A stretch of DNA of 64,000 nt, taken from Megalobrama amblycephala. Its lineage: Eukaryota > Chordata > Actinopteri > Cypriniformes > Xenocyprididae. The first letter of the stretch is position 1; each line of letters begins with the position of its first letter. Below, piece after piece: positions 35,466 through 45,837 of the stretch. The stretch is taken from assembly GCF_018812025.1 (NCBI RefSeq), contig NC_063052.1, positions 21,335,414 to 21,399,413 of the forward strand. The letters are read 5' to 3'. A program made the position numbers and the translations under genes. Below the pieces are notes generated by a model, which saw only the letters and a program-made list of their open reading frames with translations, was not told the origin of the DNA and searched no databases.

Positions 35466-38400
35466 AAATCCAGAACTCTGTTCAGAAGGTAAAATATGGA
35501 CTACTGTCTGGCTGATTTAACATTAGAAGATGTCAATGAGTATGTATGGAAAGTGCAAGATGGAGTACTCTTTGACAAGAAATATGTTTAGCTGCTCAAA
35601 TATAGAGAACTGTCTGGCTGATGTTGTCAATGAGTCAATGAAGTCAATGAGTATGTAAAGAAAGTTCAAAATTGAGGACACTTTGGCCAGAAATATATTC
35701 ATTAATTCAAATATAGATACAGTCTGGCTGATGTAACATCTGGAGTCAATTAGAATGTATAGAAAGATCATGATCGAGGACTCTTGGGCCATAAATATGT
35801 TCACAAGGTCAAATTTGGACTACTGTCTGGCTAAGGTAACTTCCGAAGAAGTCTATTAATATGTATAAAAAGTTAATGTTCAGGGACTCTTTGTCCAAAT
35901 ATTTGTTCAGTTGATGAAATATTGACTAATCAATTGCCGATTTAACATCAATAGAAGTCAAAGAGTATATATAAAAGTTCATGATTGTGGACCTTTGGGC
36001 CATAAATGTGTTCAGAATGTGAAATATGGACTACTGCTAGTCTGATTTAAGATCAGAAGGAGTCTATGAAGGAGTCTAGGGCTCTTGATGCAGAAATGTG
36101 TTCTGAAGATCAATAATGGAGTACCCTATTGCTGATTTAACATTAGTAGAAGTCAATGAGTACATGTAGAAAGTTCACAATCGAGGACTCTTTGGCCCGG
36201 AATATGTTCTATTGGTCAAATATGGACTACTCTATTGCTGATTTAACATCAGAAGGAGTCATTGACAATGTATAGAAAGTTCATGATCGAGGACTCTTTG
36301 GCCAGAAATATGTTTATAAGGTCAAATATGGACTAGCGTCAGGCTGATTTAACATCAAAAGGAGTCAATGACAATTTATAGAAAGATCATGGTCTAGGAC
36401 TCTTTGGCCAGAAATATGTTCTCAATGTAACAATAGACTAATGTCTGGCATATGTAATATCAGAAGTCAATGAGTATGTATAGAATGTTTAAGATCGAGG
36501 ACCCTTTGGCCAGAAATCTGTTTAGTACGCCAAATATGGATTATTCTATTGCTGATTTTTCAACAGGAGATGTCAAAGAGTATATATAGAAAGGTCATGA
36601 TTGTGGACCCTTGGGCCATAAATGTTTTCAGAATGTCAAATATGGACTACTGCTAGTCTGATTTAAGATCAGAAAGAGTCTACAATGTACAGAAAGATTA
36701 TGGTCTAGGGCTCTTGATGCAGAAATGTGTTCTGAAGATCAATAATGGAGTACTCTATTGCTGATTTAACATTAGTAGGAGTCAATGAGTATATGTAGAA
36801 AGTTCACGATCTAGGACTCTTTGGCCTGAAATATGTTCTCAATGTCAAAATTGACCAATTTCTGTCTTATGTAATATCAGAAGTCAATTATTATGTGTAG
36901 AAAATGTGTTCTGAATATCAAAAATGGACTACTCTATTGCTGATTTTAAATTAGTAGAAGTCAATGAGTATATATAGAAAGTTCATGATCGAGGACTCTT
37001 GGGCCATAAATATGTTTATAAGGTCAAATTTGGACTGGTGTCTGGCTGATTTAACATCAAAAGGAGTCAATGACAATTTATAGAAAGATCATGGTCTAGG
37101 ACTCTTTGGCCAGAAATATGTTCTCAATGTAAAAATGGACTAATGTCTGGCATATGTAATATCAGAAGTCAATTATTATGTGTAGAAATGTGTTCTGAAT
37201 ATCAAAAATGGACTACTCTATTGCTGATTTTAAATTAGTAGAAGTCAATGAGTATATATAGAAAGTTCATGATCGAGGACTCTTGGGCCATAAATATGTT
37301 TATAAGGTCAAATTTGGACTGGCATCAGGCTGATTTAACATCAAAAGGAGTCAATGACAATTTATGGGCAATAAATATGTTCAGAATATCAAATATGGAC
37401 TACTGCTAGTCTGATTTAAGATCAGAAAGAGTCTACAATGTACAGAAAGATTATGGTCTAGGGCTCTTGATGCAGAAATGTGTTCTGAAGATCAATAATG
37501 GAGTACCCTATTGCTGATTTAACATTAGTAGAAGTCAATGAGTACATGTAGAAAGTTCACAATCGAGGACTCTTTGGCCCGGAATATGTTCTATTGGTCA
37601 AATATGGACTACTCTATTGCTGATTTAAGATCAGAATGAGTCTATGACAATGTATAGAAAGATTTTGGTCTAGGGCTCTTGATGCAGAAATGTGTTCTGA
37701 AGATCAATAATGGACTACTCTATTGCTGATTTAACATTAGTAGGAGTCAATGAGTACATGTAGAAAGTTCACAATCGAGGACTCTTGGGCCATAAATATG
37801 TTCAGAAGGTCAAATATGGACTACAATCAGGCTGATTTAACATAAGAAGGAGTCAATGACAATGTATAGAGAGTTCATGATCGAGGACTCTCGGGCCATA
37901 AATATGTTTAAAAGGTCAAATTTGGACTAGCGTCAGGCTGATTTAACATCAAAAGAAGTCAATGACAATTTATAGAAAGATCATGGTCTAGGACTCTTTG
38001 GCCAGAAATATGTTCTCCATGTAAAAATGCACTAATGTCTGGCATATGTAATATCAGAAGTCAATTAGTATGTATAGAATTTTTAAGATCGAGGACCCTT
38101 TGGCCAGAAATCTGTTTAGTAGGTCAAATATGGATTACTCTATTTCTGATTTTTCATCAGGAGATGTCAATAAGTGTATATAGAAAGTTCATGATCGAGG
38201 CCTCTTGGGCCATAAATATGTTCAGAAGGTCAAATTTGGACTAGCATCAGGCTGATTTAACATCAAAAGGAGTCAATGACAATTTAAAGAAAGATCATGG
38301 TCTAGGACTCTTTGGCCAGAAATATGTTCTCAATGTAAAAATGGACTAATGTCTGGCATATGTAATATCAGAAGTCAATTAGTATGTATAGAATGTTTAA

Positions 38401-39729
38401 GATCGAGGACCCTTTGGCCAGAAATCTGTTTAGTACGTCAAATATGGATTACTCTATTGCTGATTTTTCAACAGGAGATCTCAATAAGTGTATATAGAAA
38501 GTTCATGATCGAGGCCTCTTGGGCCATAAATATGTTCAGAAGGTCAAATATGGACTACTGTCTGGCTAAGGTCACTTCCGAAGAAGTCTATTAATATGAA
38601 TAAAAAATCTTTGTCCAAATATTTGTTCAGTTGCTGAAATATGGACTAATCAATTGCCGATTTAACATCAAAAGAAGTCAAAGAGTAGATATAGAAAATT
38701 CATGATTGTGGACCCTTGGGCCATAAATGTGTTCAGAATGTCAAATATGGACTACTGCTAGTCTGATTTAAGATCAGAAAGAGTCTAGGACAATGTATAG
38801 AAAGATTATGGTCTAGGGCTCTTGATGCAGAAATGTGTTCTGAAGATCAATAATGGACTACTCTATTGCTGATTTAACATTAGTAGAAGTCAAAGAGTAT
38901 ATATAGAAAGTTCATGATCGTGGACTCTTGGGCCATAAATATATTCAGAACGTCAAATATGTACTACTGCCAGTCTGATTTAACAGCAGAAGGAGTCTAT
39001 GATAATATATAGAAAGATCATCATCTAGGAATTTAGGTGCAGAAGTGTGTTCTGAAGATCAAAACTGGATTACTGTCAGGCTGATTTAACATCAAAAAGA
39101 GTCAATGACAATTTATAGAAAGATCTTGATCTAGGACTCTTTGGTCAGAAATATGTTCTCAATGTCAAAATGGACAAATATCTGTCTTATGTAATATCAG
39201 AAGTCAATTATTATGTGTAGAATGTTTAAAATCGAGTCCCCCTTTTGCCAGACAATGAATAAAAATATCATGATCTAGGACTCTTGGTGCAGAAATGTGT
39301 TCTGAAGATCAAAAATGGACTACTCTATCGCTGATTTTAAATTAGTAGAAGTCAATCAGTATATATAGAAAGTTCATGATCGTGGACTCTTGGGCCATAA
39401 ATATGTTCAGAAGGTCAAATACGGAATTCTACCTCGGTAATGAAACATCAGAAGGAGTCAATGACAATGTATAGAAAGTTCATGATCGAGGACTCTTGGG
39501 CCATAAATATGTTCAGAAGGTCAAATACGGAATTTTACTTCGGTAATGAAACATCAGAAGGAGTCAATGACAATGGATAGAAAGTTCATGATTGAGGACT
39601 CTTGGGCCATAAATATGTTTATAAGGTCAAATTTGGACTGGCATCAGGCTGATTTAACATCAAAAGGAGTCAATGACAATTTATGGGCCATAAATATGTT
39701 CAGAATATCAAATATGGACTACTGCTAGT
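35466..39729 (+). repeat. Satellite A array, block 5 (forward)
   Basis: About 40 forward monomers. Multi-monomer segments recur, for example a ~314-bp three-monomer unit seen as near-identical frames starting at 38035 and 38349, and the segment with AATATGTTCTATTGGTCAAA near 36200 and 37580. No regular large higher-order unit is obvious. Frames at 39546-39728 and elsewhere are repeat-derived. Confidence 0.88.
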
Positions 39730-40551
39730 GAATGTTCCCTCTAATTTTTTTTCTCGCTGAGCAAAACTTTTCTCTGTTGAGCGCACATTTTGGTCACCTG
39801 AGCAAAAACATGCTTTATATCAGACCTGTACAATGAACGTAATCACACACAAAAAAAAATGGTTTTATCATGCAACTGTAACATTTAACTTTAATGTGCC
39901 GTTTCTATTTTATTTGACCCTTGATGTAACTTAGTGATATATTAAATAATATGTTTGAAAACAAGCAGTTCAGTCACTAAATTAAGCATTTAGGTTAATT
40001 TTAGGTTACTTGAGATTTTTTTCACATTGCTATATTAACTGTACCAGTCTTTACCAAGAAATTCTATTAAAAAATAATTTCTGTCCTCCTGCAGGACAGT
40101 TCAATTCTTTATAATAATATAATATGAGCAGTTACAGTGATGGTTTGGAACAACCATAATGTGTTTTTGTACAGTCAATTATTAGCAACAGACAGTTGCT
40201 AATAATTTACACAAAACCATCAAAATTACACGTTTATTGCTTATGAATTTCCCAGATTTTATATACCAGGAGGTTTTAAGATTTTCGTGGCAAGGAGCCA
40301 TAAACAATCCCCTTGTGAGATCAATTTTTTATTAGGCTTACATTATAATATAATAAAATATAATATAATATTTAAGTATTTAAACTTAACATTATTATAT
40401 TATGTGTTATGCTTCCATTTGTTTTAATATATTATAAAGTGAAAACAAACTGAAGCATTTAAACAGATCTGATTGCTAAATATTTTTAAGAAAAGTGAAC
40501 ATTAACTCGTTTATAGTTATCTAAACATCTCTGAAACCCACACCACCACAC

Positions 40552-41141
40552 TAGGGGTGTCCTCGACTACGGATTTACATAGTCGAATCCGATTCGAATC
40601 AGATTGCCTATATTCGACTGATAGTCGAATCATATATGTTGGGGTTGGGGTTGGGGGGTGATTTGAGCTTGAAAAACAGCAGTCCACTAGAGAGTGCGCA
40701 CGGACTTTGAAAGGGCCACGAGATGGAGCGGATGGCCTATAGCCTACCCGCGGGCGCGGCTTAAAACAACTTTTATTTTCTTTCACACACAGCACAGAGA
40801 AACATCTTTCTAATAAACCGACCAAAACTGCCTGTCAAGTGATAGACGAAACTGACAATGATTTTATCTTTTTTAAACAAATGAAAGGCAACGTGGATAA
40901 ACATTCACAGCCACGATGTACAGAACACCACACAAAGATATAGAAGAAAACGAATAAAAAACATTTTGGATCAATAAACCTTAAAATATATATAAAAATA
41001 ACTGCAGAAAAGCCACACTGCAGATATACATTTCATATGTCGGCAAATCAAATTACATCGGCTAAACTGTCTGTGCAAGAAAGCTTTAACTCTACAGCGC
41101 AAAATTGATGCACCAAAAAATTAAATTCATTTAATAAAAAA

Positions 41142-41178
<37 letters not shown>

Positions 41179-42578
41179 ATATATTTTTTTTTTTATTTTT
41201 TTTTATCAAACATTAATTTACAGAATTGAATTAGAACAGAAATATCGAGTCAAACTGCAAAAGGCCTGAAGTGCAGGGGAACATAGGCTATATTCAAAAC
41301 ACAAGCCACAAATAATTAAATTACATAACCCAGAGTGATCAATAAATAAATTAAAATTAAAGAAATTATTAAAATAACGAAAGTAGCCAGAATTGTCAAC
41401 TTTGTCTTTTTAACTGCAGAGACAATAAACACTGAACTGGATTGGCAGTCTGTAGGAGCCATATTTAGATACTTGCACACTATTAATTTAAGAGACTTTA
41501 ATTTAATTAATTTTTATTTCAAATATTATTATTTAAATATAGAAAGGAATTTTATGTTTGTTTGATACTTGGACTAACCTGTTTTATATTAATTTACTTG
41601 CTCCTCCTCCTTGATGCGTCACTACAGCGCGAAAGTGCAAGTGTTAATAGCCAGTTAGCATTGTTTGGCAGGGACAGGTTAGAGGGTGGAGAGCAACAGT
41701 TTCTTCAATCGCATGCTCACACCTGTAGTTCGTATTTTCTGGAATTTGATTTGTACTTTGTTGGAAAAGTAAACCGGAGATCGTGATTAATAAATAACTT
41801 TTTGTTTTGTGATGATTAAATATCCGTGCGTGCTTTATGGACTGGTGTATTATGGACTAATGTGTATTATACGAAGAGACTCCTCCACTAACCTCAGGGG
41901 GCTAACGAAAGTTTTTAAAGATTAGCCGCTATACAGTCTTTTTAGCTAAACATTCAAAAATCAAATTACAAGCGGCTGAAATAGTTTGAAATCACTTGTA
42001 GCTACCCTACCTGATTGAGAGAGAAAAATCCAGTCTTTCACGCGATCTGCCTGTGTCCGTTTGAGTCTTTTCAAATAGCGCGCTGTAGTCAGCTCTTTGG
42101 CCGGCAGAAGCGCGCCGCAGTGTTTGTCGTTGTTGAGTTCTAGGACAAGAGCTGTTGGCACAACTTGAATCATAGGCTACGTTTTTTGGATCATCTTTTA
42201 CCATTTCAAAGTGCATCCAATTGTACACTTTATCCAAGACATTGTTAAAGATTTAATCCCTGCCGCAAAGATGCTCCTCTGCCGGTCACGGATGATGGAA
42301 GTGAAACTTAAATTGGTCACAGGGGTGGTTGGATTTATTCACGCACATTAAAAATATTTATTAAACTTTCTTTTCACATTTTTATTTATGGTATTAACAT
42401 AATAGGCTGTATATTAACCTAATGGGAAAGAACCGGTATGTCTATGTAAAATCAAATATTGAGCGCCCCCATATATCGTCTCATAACACCTCTGCGACGA
42501 TTCGACTGTGAGATTGGTAGTCGAATCAGGCTCCTCCTATCGAAGGTTCGAATCGTCGACTATTCAGGGTCACCCCTA
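40552..42578 (+). mobile_element. hAT-superfamily element (inner, nested)
   Basis: 2.0-kb element inserted into the outer hAT. Ends TAGGGGTGTCC and GGTCACCCCTA form short inverted repeats, with GTCGAATC words repeated inside both ends. A perfect 8-bp duplication CACCACAC flanks it (40544-40551 and 42579-42586). Minus-strand frames at 41961-42237 might be the decayed N-terminus of a hAT transposase (WMHFEMVKDDPKNV resembles the start of a BED-finger region), but the Cys/His pattern is not intact and no DDE domain is visible, so it is non-autonomous here. Confidence 0.88.
41147..41184. repeat. (TA)n microsatellite
   Basis: Two runs of alternating T and A separated by a short interruption, followed by a T-rich patch to 41215, inside the inner hAT element. 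Confidence 0.9.
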
Positions 42579-43101
42579 CACCACACACAAAAATCTATTT
42601 AAACTGAGGTATATCACTTATGTATTTTGAGTCTGCAAGCTACACCTGTAGTGGGTGTGTGATTGTAAATGTCTCTGAGTTTTGTTAGCATTCTGTGCCC
42701 ATCATCCGTTATTTCCACCACTTTTCATTAAACATGGCGTTTTATTTCACATTTCTTTTCGTTTCGCATTGCCTCACGTATTGAGGTATTTAGTCCGCAA
42801 ACATGACAGTATTCTTGCCGCGACTGATTTGTCTCAGGGCCAGCCAGCTCACACGCGCTTAATCGTTCTCTTTCTATGAAACCTGTAAACCGCATTCACC
42901 GGTTCCAACTCTATAGCGACAATAACTCTATAGCGGTTGTCCAGAGCACTGCAATTATTTCTCATTTAAACTACTACAATCAAATGGATTTCCCCACACA
43001 TGATTTTCATGTCTGTTCTCTGCGCGGCAATTATTTTTTCTGCGCGGCCGCGGCTTCAGAAGTGCGCGGCCGCGCACGCGCGCAGCTTAGAGGGAACATT
43101 G

Positions 43102-43206
43102 CTGCTAGTCTGATTTAAGATCAGAAAGAGTCTATGACAATATATAGAAAGATTATGGTCTAGCGCTCTTGATGCAGAAATGTGTTCTGAAGATCAATAA
43201 TGGACT
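43102..43206 (+). repeat. Satellite A remnant between two elements
   Basis: About one forward A monomer separating the outer hAT element from the LTR element. It begins with the 8-bp hAT target duplication and ends with GGACT, the probable 5-bp target of the LTR element. Confidence 0.85.
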
Positions 43207-43570
43207 TGTCATGATCACAAATTGGAGTGCCCAAGTTTAGCCACCAGAGGGCACTCCAACATGGACTATTGTTCACTGTTTTGGACTTCATTTCCCATAA
43301 TTCACTCCTGGACTCATTAACCTCGTTCATTGCACTCAGCTGTTTGTGTTTGTTCATTAGTGTCTGTCTATTTAGTCTCAGTTGTTTCTGTCCTCAGTTG
43401 TGGTTTGTTGTAATTGTTACGTGCACTTTCATTACCTCTGGTTTTCTGTTTTGTGGACTGTTATATGGATTTTGACCCTTGCCTGTTCCCTGGATTTTGA
43501 CTTTTGGATTACCCTACAATAAATGCTGCAACTGGATCCTTAACATCTTGTTCTTGTGTGTACCGTGACA
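43207..43570 (+). repeat. 5' LTR of the non-autonomous element
   Basis: Direct repeat of 45427-45791. Contains CAATAAATGC (polyadenylation signal) near 43518-43527 and ends ACCGTGACA. No strong TATA box is obvious. Confidence 0.93.
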
Positions 43571-43583
43571 GAACAAACCACCA

Positions 43584-44384
43584 ATGCAAGGATCCAGCAG
43601 CAGGAGAGTCCGGCCACCGTCCAGCACACGGGGAAGTGGGAGCAGTCCCCAAGATTTAGCTGAGCTTCGGCAGAGGGGTATGGAGGTGCGGAAATTCACC
43701 CAACGGTTTTGGTCGTGGGCGGAGAGATTTAATCTCCCTGACTTGGTCCTTAGGGACATGTTTAATCAGTGTCTTGATGACCCCCTGCCGCAATGGGAGA
43801 TGGAGTTTGTGGGGAATTTAAGTTTCTGGAATTTCTCCAACTACCTGTATCTGCGTGGGAATGGGCAGATACGGATACCTCCAGCACCCGCTCCAGTCCA
43901 TCAATCCACTCAAGTTTGGGAATCCTCTCCAGCCCGTGAGCCCGCACCAGCCAGCAAGTCCGCTCCAAAGCCAGCTCCAGCCCGTGAGTCCACTCCAGAG
44001 GCCTCAGAGGAGGTGGGCATGGAGTCTCCGCTTCCCACATCTAAAAAGAGGAAGAGGAGGAAGGCTTCCATCCCTCAAGACCCGGAGGCCTCCCCAGAGC
44101 CCACTCCAGAGCCTGCTCCAGCCAGTGAGTCCGCTCCAGAGCCCGCTCCAGCCAGTGAGTCCGCTCCAGAGCCCGCTCCAGCCAGTGAGTCCGTTCCAGA
44201 GCCTGCTCCAGCCAGTGAGTCTGCTCCAGCCAGTGAGTCCGCTCCAGAGCCCGCTCCAGCCAGTGAGTCCGCTCCAGAGCCCGCTCCAGCCAGTGAGTCT
44301 GCTCCAGCCAGTGAGTCTGCTCCAGCCAGTGAGCCCGCTCCAGCCAGTGAGCCCGCTCCAGCCAGTGAGTCCGCTCCAGAGTAG
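43584..44384 (+). CDS. Gag-like ORF with Pro/Ala/Ser/Glu repeats
   Basis: 266 codons starting 14 bp after the 5' LTR. The first ~100 residues look like a gag-type leader (DLAELRQRGMEVRKFTQRFW, PDLVLRDMFNQCLDDPLPQW, GNLSFWNFSNYLYLR), followed by a basic KKRKRRK stretch and then tandem SAPEPAPASE-type 10-residue and 6-residue repeats. It ends at a TAG (44382-44384), after which the same frame is open to 45272. Similar Pro-rich predictions in fish are often misnamed as secreted proteins because of the repeats. Particle-forming ability is unknown; with no pol it would need another element's enzymes. Confidence 0.65.
   Translation: MQGSSSRRVRPPSSTRGSGSSPQDLAELRQRGMEVRKFTQRFWSWAERFNLPDLVLRDMFNQCLDDPLPQWEMEFVGNLSFWNFSNYLYLRGNGQIRIPPAPAPVHQSTQVWESSPAREPAPASKSAPKPAPARESTPEASEEVGMESPLPTSKKRKRRKASIPQDPEASPEPTPEPAPASESAPEPAPASESAPEPAPASESVPEPAPASESAPASESAPEPAPASESAPEPAPASESAPASESAPASEPAPASEPAPASESAPE
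44094..44381 (+). repeat. Coding minisatellite 1 (30-bp and 18-bp units)
   Basis: Tandem CCAGAGCCCGCTCCAGCCAG-type units, each a multiple of three, encoding PEPAPASESA with shortened PASESA versions. Confidence 0.88.
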
Positions 44385-45272
44385 CCTGCTGTCCTGGTTA
44401 GTCCTGTCTTGGCCCAGAGGGCTGTGTTCACCTTTTATGTTTTGGCTGTTCTGCGCGCGTGGAGGATGAACTCAAGCTCTATGGACTTTGGAGCAGTCTG
44501 CCAGCCCAAGGCCGCTGTCGTCCCGGAGCAGCCGGAGCAGCCTGCTGTCGTCCCGGAGCAGCCGGAGCAGCCTGCTGTCGTCCCGGAGCAGCCGGAGCAG
44601 CCTGCTGTCGTCCCGGAGCAGCCGGAGCAGCCTGCTGTCGTCCCGGAGCAGCCGGAGCAGCCTGCTGTCGTCCCGGAGCAGCCTGCTGTCGTCCCGGAGC
44701 AGCCTGAGCAGCCTGCTGTCGTCCCGGAGCAGCCGGAGCAGCCTGCTGTCGTCCCGGAGCAGCCGGAGCAGCCTGCTGTCGTCCCGGAGCAGCCGGAGCA
44801 GCCTGCTGTCGTCCCGGAGCAGCCGGAGCAGCCTGCTGTCGTCCCGGAGCAGCCGGAGCAGCCTGCTGTCGTCCCGGAGCAGCCTGCTGTCGTCCCGGAG
44901 CAGCCGGAGCAGCCTGCTGTCGTCCCGGAGCAGCCGGAGCAGCCTGCTGTCGTCCCGGAGCAGCCGGAGCAGCCTGCTGTCGTCCCGGAGCAGCCGGAGC
45001 AGCCTGCTGTCGTCCCGGAGCAGCCGGAGCAGCCTGCTGTCGTCCCGGAGCAGCCGGAGCAGCCTGCTGTCGTCCCAGAGCTGCCCACTCTCCCTGATAC
45101 GGCCATGGAGGCCGTCACCGAGCTGCCTGCTCTCCCTGATACGGCCACGGAGGCCATCACCGAGCTGCCCGCTCTCCCTGATACGACCACGGAGCACCCT
45201 TGGCCAGTGTCTTGGCCCAGAGGGCTATGTTCACCTTTTATGTTTTGGCTGTTCTGCGCGCGTGGAGGATGA
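44385..45272 (+). CDS. Repeat-encoded frame after the TAG (PAVVPEQPEQ repeats)
   Basis: In frame with the gag-like ORF across its TAG; the first ATG is at 44409. It reads an ~30-residue unique segment, then about 18 copies of a 10-residue PAVVPEQPEQ repeat (some 7-residue), then three LPALPDTATEA-like repeats, ending in a second copy of the unique segment. There is no known domain. It could be a readthrough extension, a separate product or untranslated sequence kept open only because repeat lengths are multiples of three. I favour the last two over demonstrated readthrough. Confidence 0.4.
   Translation, partial: PAVLVSPVLAQRAVFTFYVLAVLRAWRMNSSSMDFGAVCQPKAAVVPEQPEQPAVVPEQPEQPAVVPEQPEQPAVVPEQPEQPAVVPEQPEQPAVVPEQPAVVPEQPEQPAVVPEQPEQPAVVPEQPEQPAVVPEQPEQPAVVPEQPEQPAVVPEQPEQPAVVPEQPAVVPEQPEQPAVVPEQPEQPAVVPEQPEQPAVVPEQPEQPAVVPEQPEQPAVVPEQPEQPAVVPELPTLPDTAMEAVTELPALPDTATEAITELPALPDTTTEHPWPVSWPRGLCSPFMFWLFCARGG
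44514..45078 (+). repeat. Coding minisatellite 2 (30-bp unit, some 21-bp)
   Basis: Tandem CCTGCTGTCGTCCCGGAGCA-type units, nearly identical to each other. The array is open in several frames on both strands because the unit contains no stop codon in those frames. Near-identity implies recent expansion. Confidence 0.92.
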
Positions 45273-45426
45273 ACTCAAGCTCTATGGACTTTGGAGCAGT
45301 CTGCCAGCCCAAGGCCACCTCACCGAGCAGGCAGCTCGGTGACGGCCTCCTGAGAGTTGTGTTTTTTTTTTTGTTTTTTTTTTGTTTCATGGAGCGTCTG
45401 GTAGCCGCTCCGTAAGGAGGGGGTAC

Positions 45427-45791
45427 TGTCATGATCACAAATTGGAGTGCCCAAGTTTAGCCACCAGAGGGCACTCCAACATGGACTATTGTTCGCTGTT
45501 TTGGACTTCATTTCCCATAATTCACTCCTGGACTCATTAACCTCGTTCATTGCACTCAGCTGTTTTGTGTTTGTTCATTAGTGTCTGTCTATTTAGTCTC
45601 AGTTGTTTCTGTCCTCAGTTGTGGTTTGTTGTAATTGTTATGTGCACTTTCGTTACCTCTGGTTTTCTGTTTTGTGGACTGTTATATGGATTTTGACCCT
45701 TGCCTGTTCCCTGGATTTTGACTTTTGGATTACCCTACAATAAATGCTGCAACTGGATCCTTAACATCTTGTTCTTGTGTGCACCGTGACA
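45427..45791 (+). repeat. 3' LTR of the non-autonomous element
   Basis: 365-bp direct repeat of 43207-43570; it has one extra T (GCTGTTTTGTG) and a few substitutions. Confidence 0.93.
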
Positions 45792-45795
45792 GGAC

Positions 45796-45837
45796 ATACT
45801 CATTGACTTCTACTAATGTTAAATCCGCAATAGAGTA
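45796..45837 (-). other. 42-bp microinversion beside the LTR element
   Basis: Starts 4 bp after the 3' LTR. Reverse-complementing this 42-bp segment restores a continuous forward A monomer (TACTCTATTGCGGATTTAAC through GAGTAT) between GGAC and ATGTAGAAAG. Flanking sequence on both sides is forward. Confidence 0.85.

Larger units (their letters stand above)
39730..43101 (+). mobile_element. hAT-superfamily element (outer), non-autonomous
   Basis: Ends are GAATGTTCCCTCTAA and TTAGAGGGAACATTG (15-bp inverted repeat with one mismatch), flanked by a perfect 8-bp duplication CTGCTAGT (39722-39729 and 43102-43109) of the satellite A target. Excluding the nested element, ~1.35 kb remains, with no transposase-like frame; the left half is AT-rich and the right end strongly GC-rich (GCGCGGCCGCGG near 43040-43080). 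The 8-bp duplication and terminal sequence indicate hAT. Strand is arbitrary. Confidence 0.88.
43207..45791 (+). mobile_element. Non-autonomous LTR retrotransposon with coding minisatellites
   Basis: Two nearly identical LTRs (364 and 365 bp, starting TGTCATGATC and ending GTGACA) enclose ~1.86 kb with a gag-like start and two coding minisatellites, but no protease, RT or integrase. Before the 3' LTR lies a purine-rich tract, AAGGAGGGGGTAC. The left flank GGACT and right flank GGAC are consistent with a 5-bp target duplication partly altered by an adjacent microinversion. LTR similarity (a one-base indel and a few substitutions) suggests recent insertion. Confidence 0.9.

Noticed and set aside
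41562..43475. Several 60-80 codon frames within and beside the hAT elements and the 5' LTR
   Set aside because: No recognised domain, no continuity between frames, and they overlap non-coding element ends; only a weak BED-like hint on the minus strand near 42000-42237 was noted.
44514..45078. CRISPR-like array
   Set aside because: Units are contiguous near-identical coding repeats with no unique spacers, in a vertebrate LTR element.
44435..45197. Long antisense and alternative-frame proteins (Cys/Ser/Gly-rich, Arg/Leu-rich, Ser-rich) over the minisatellite
   Set aside because: Artefacts of a stop-free repeat whose unit is a multiple of three.
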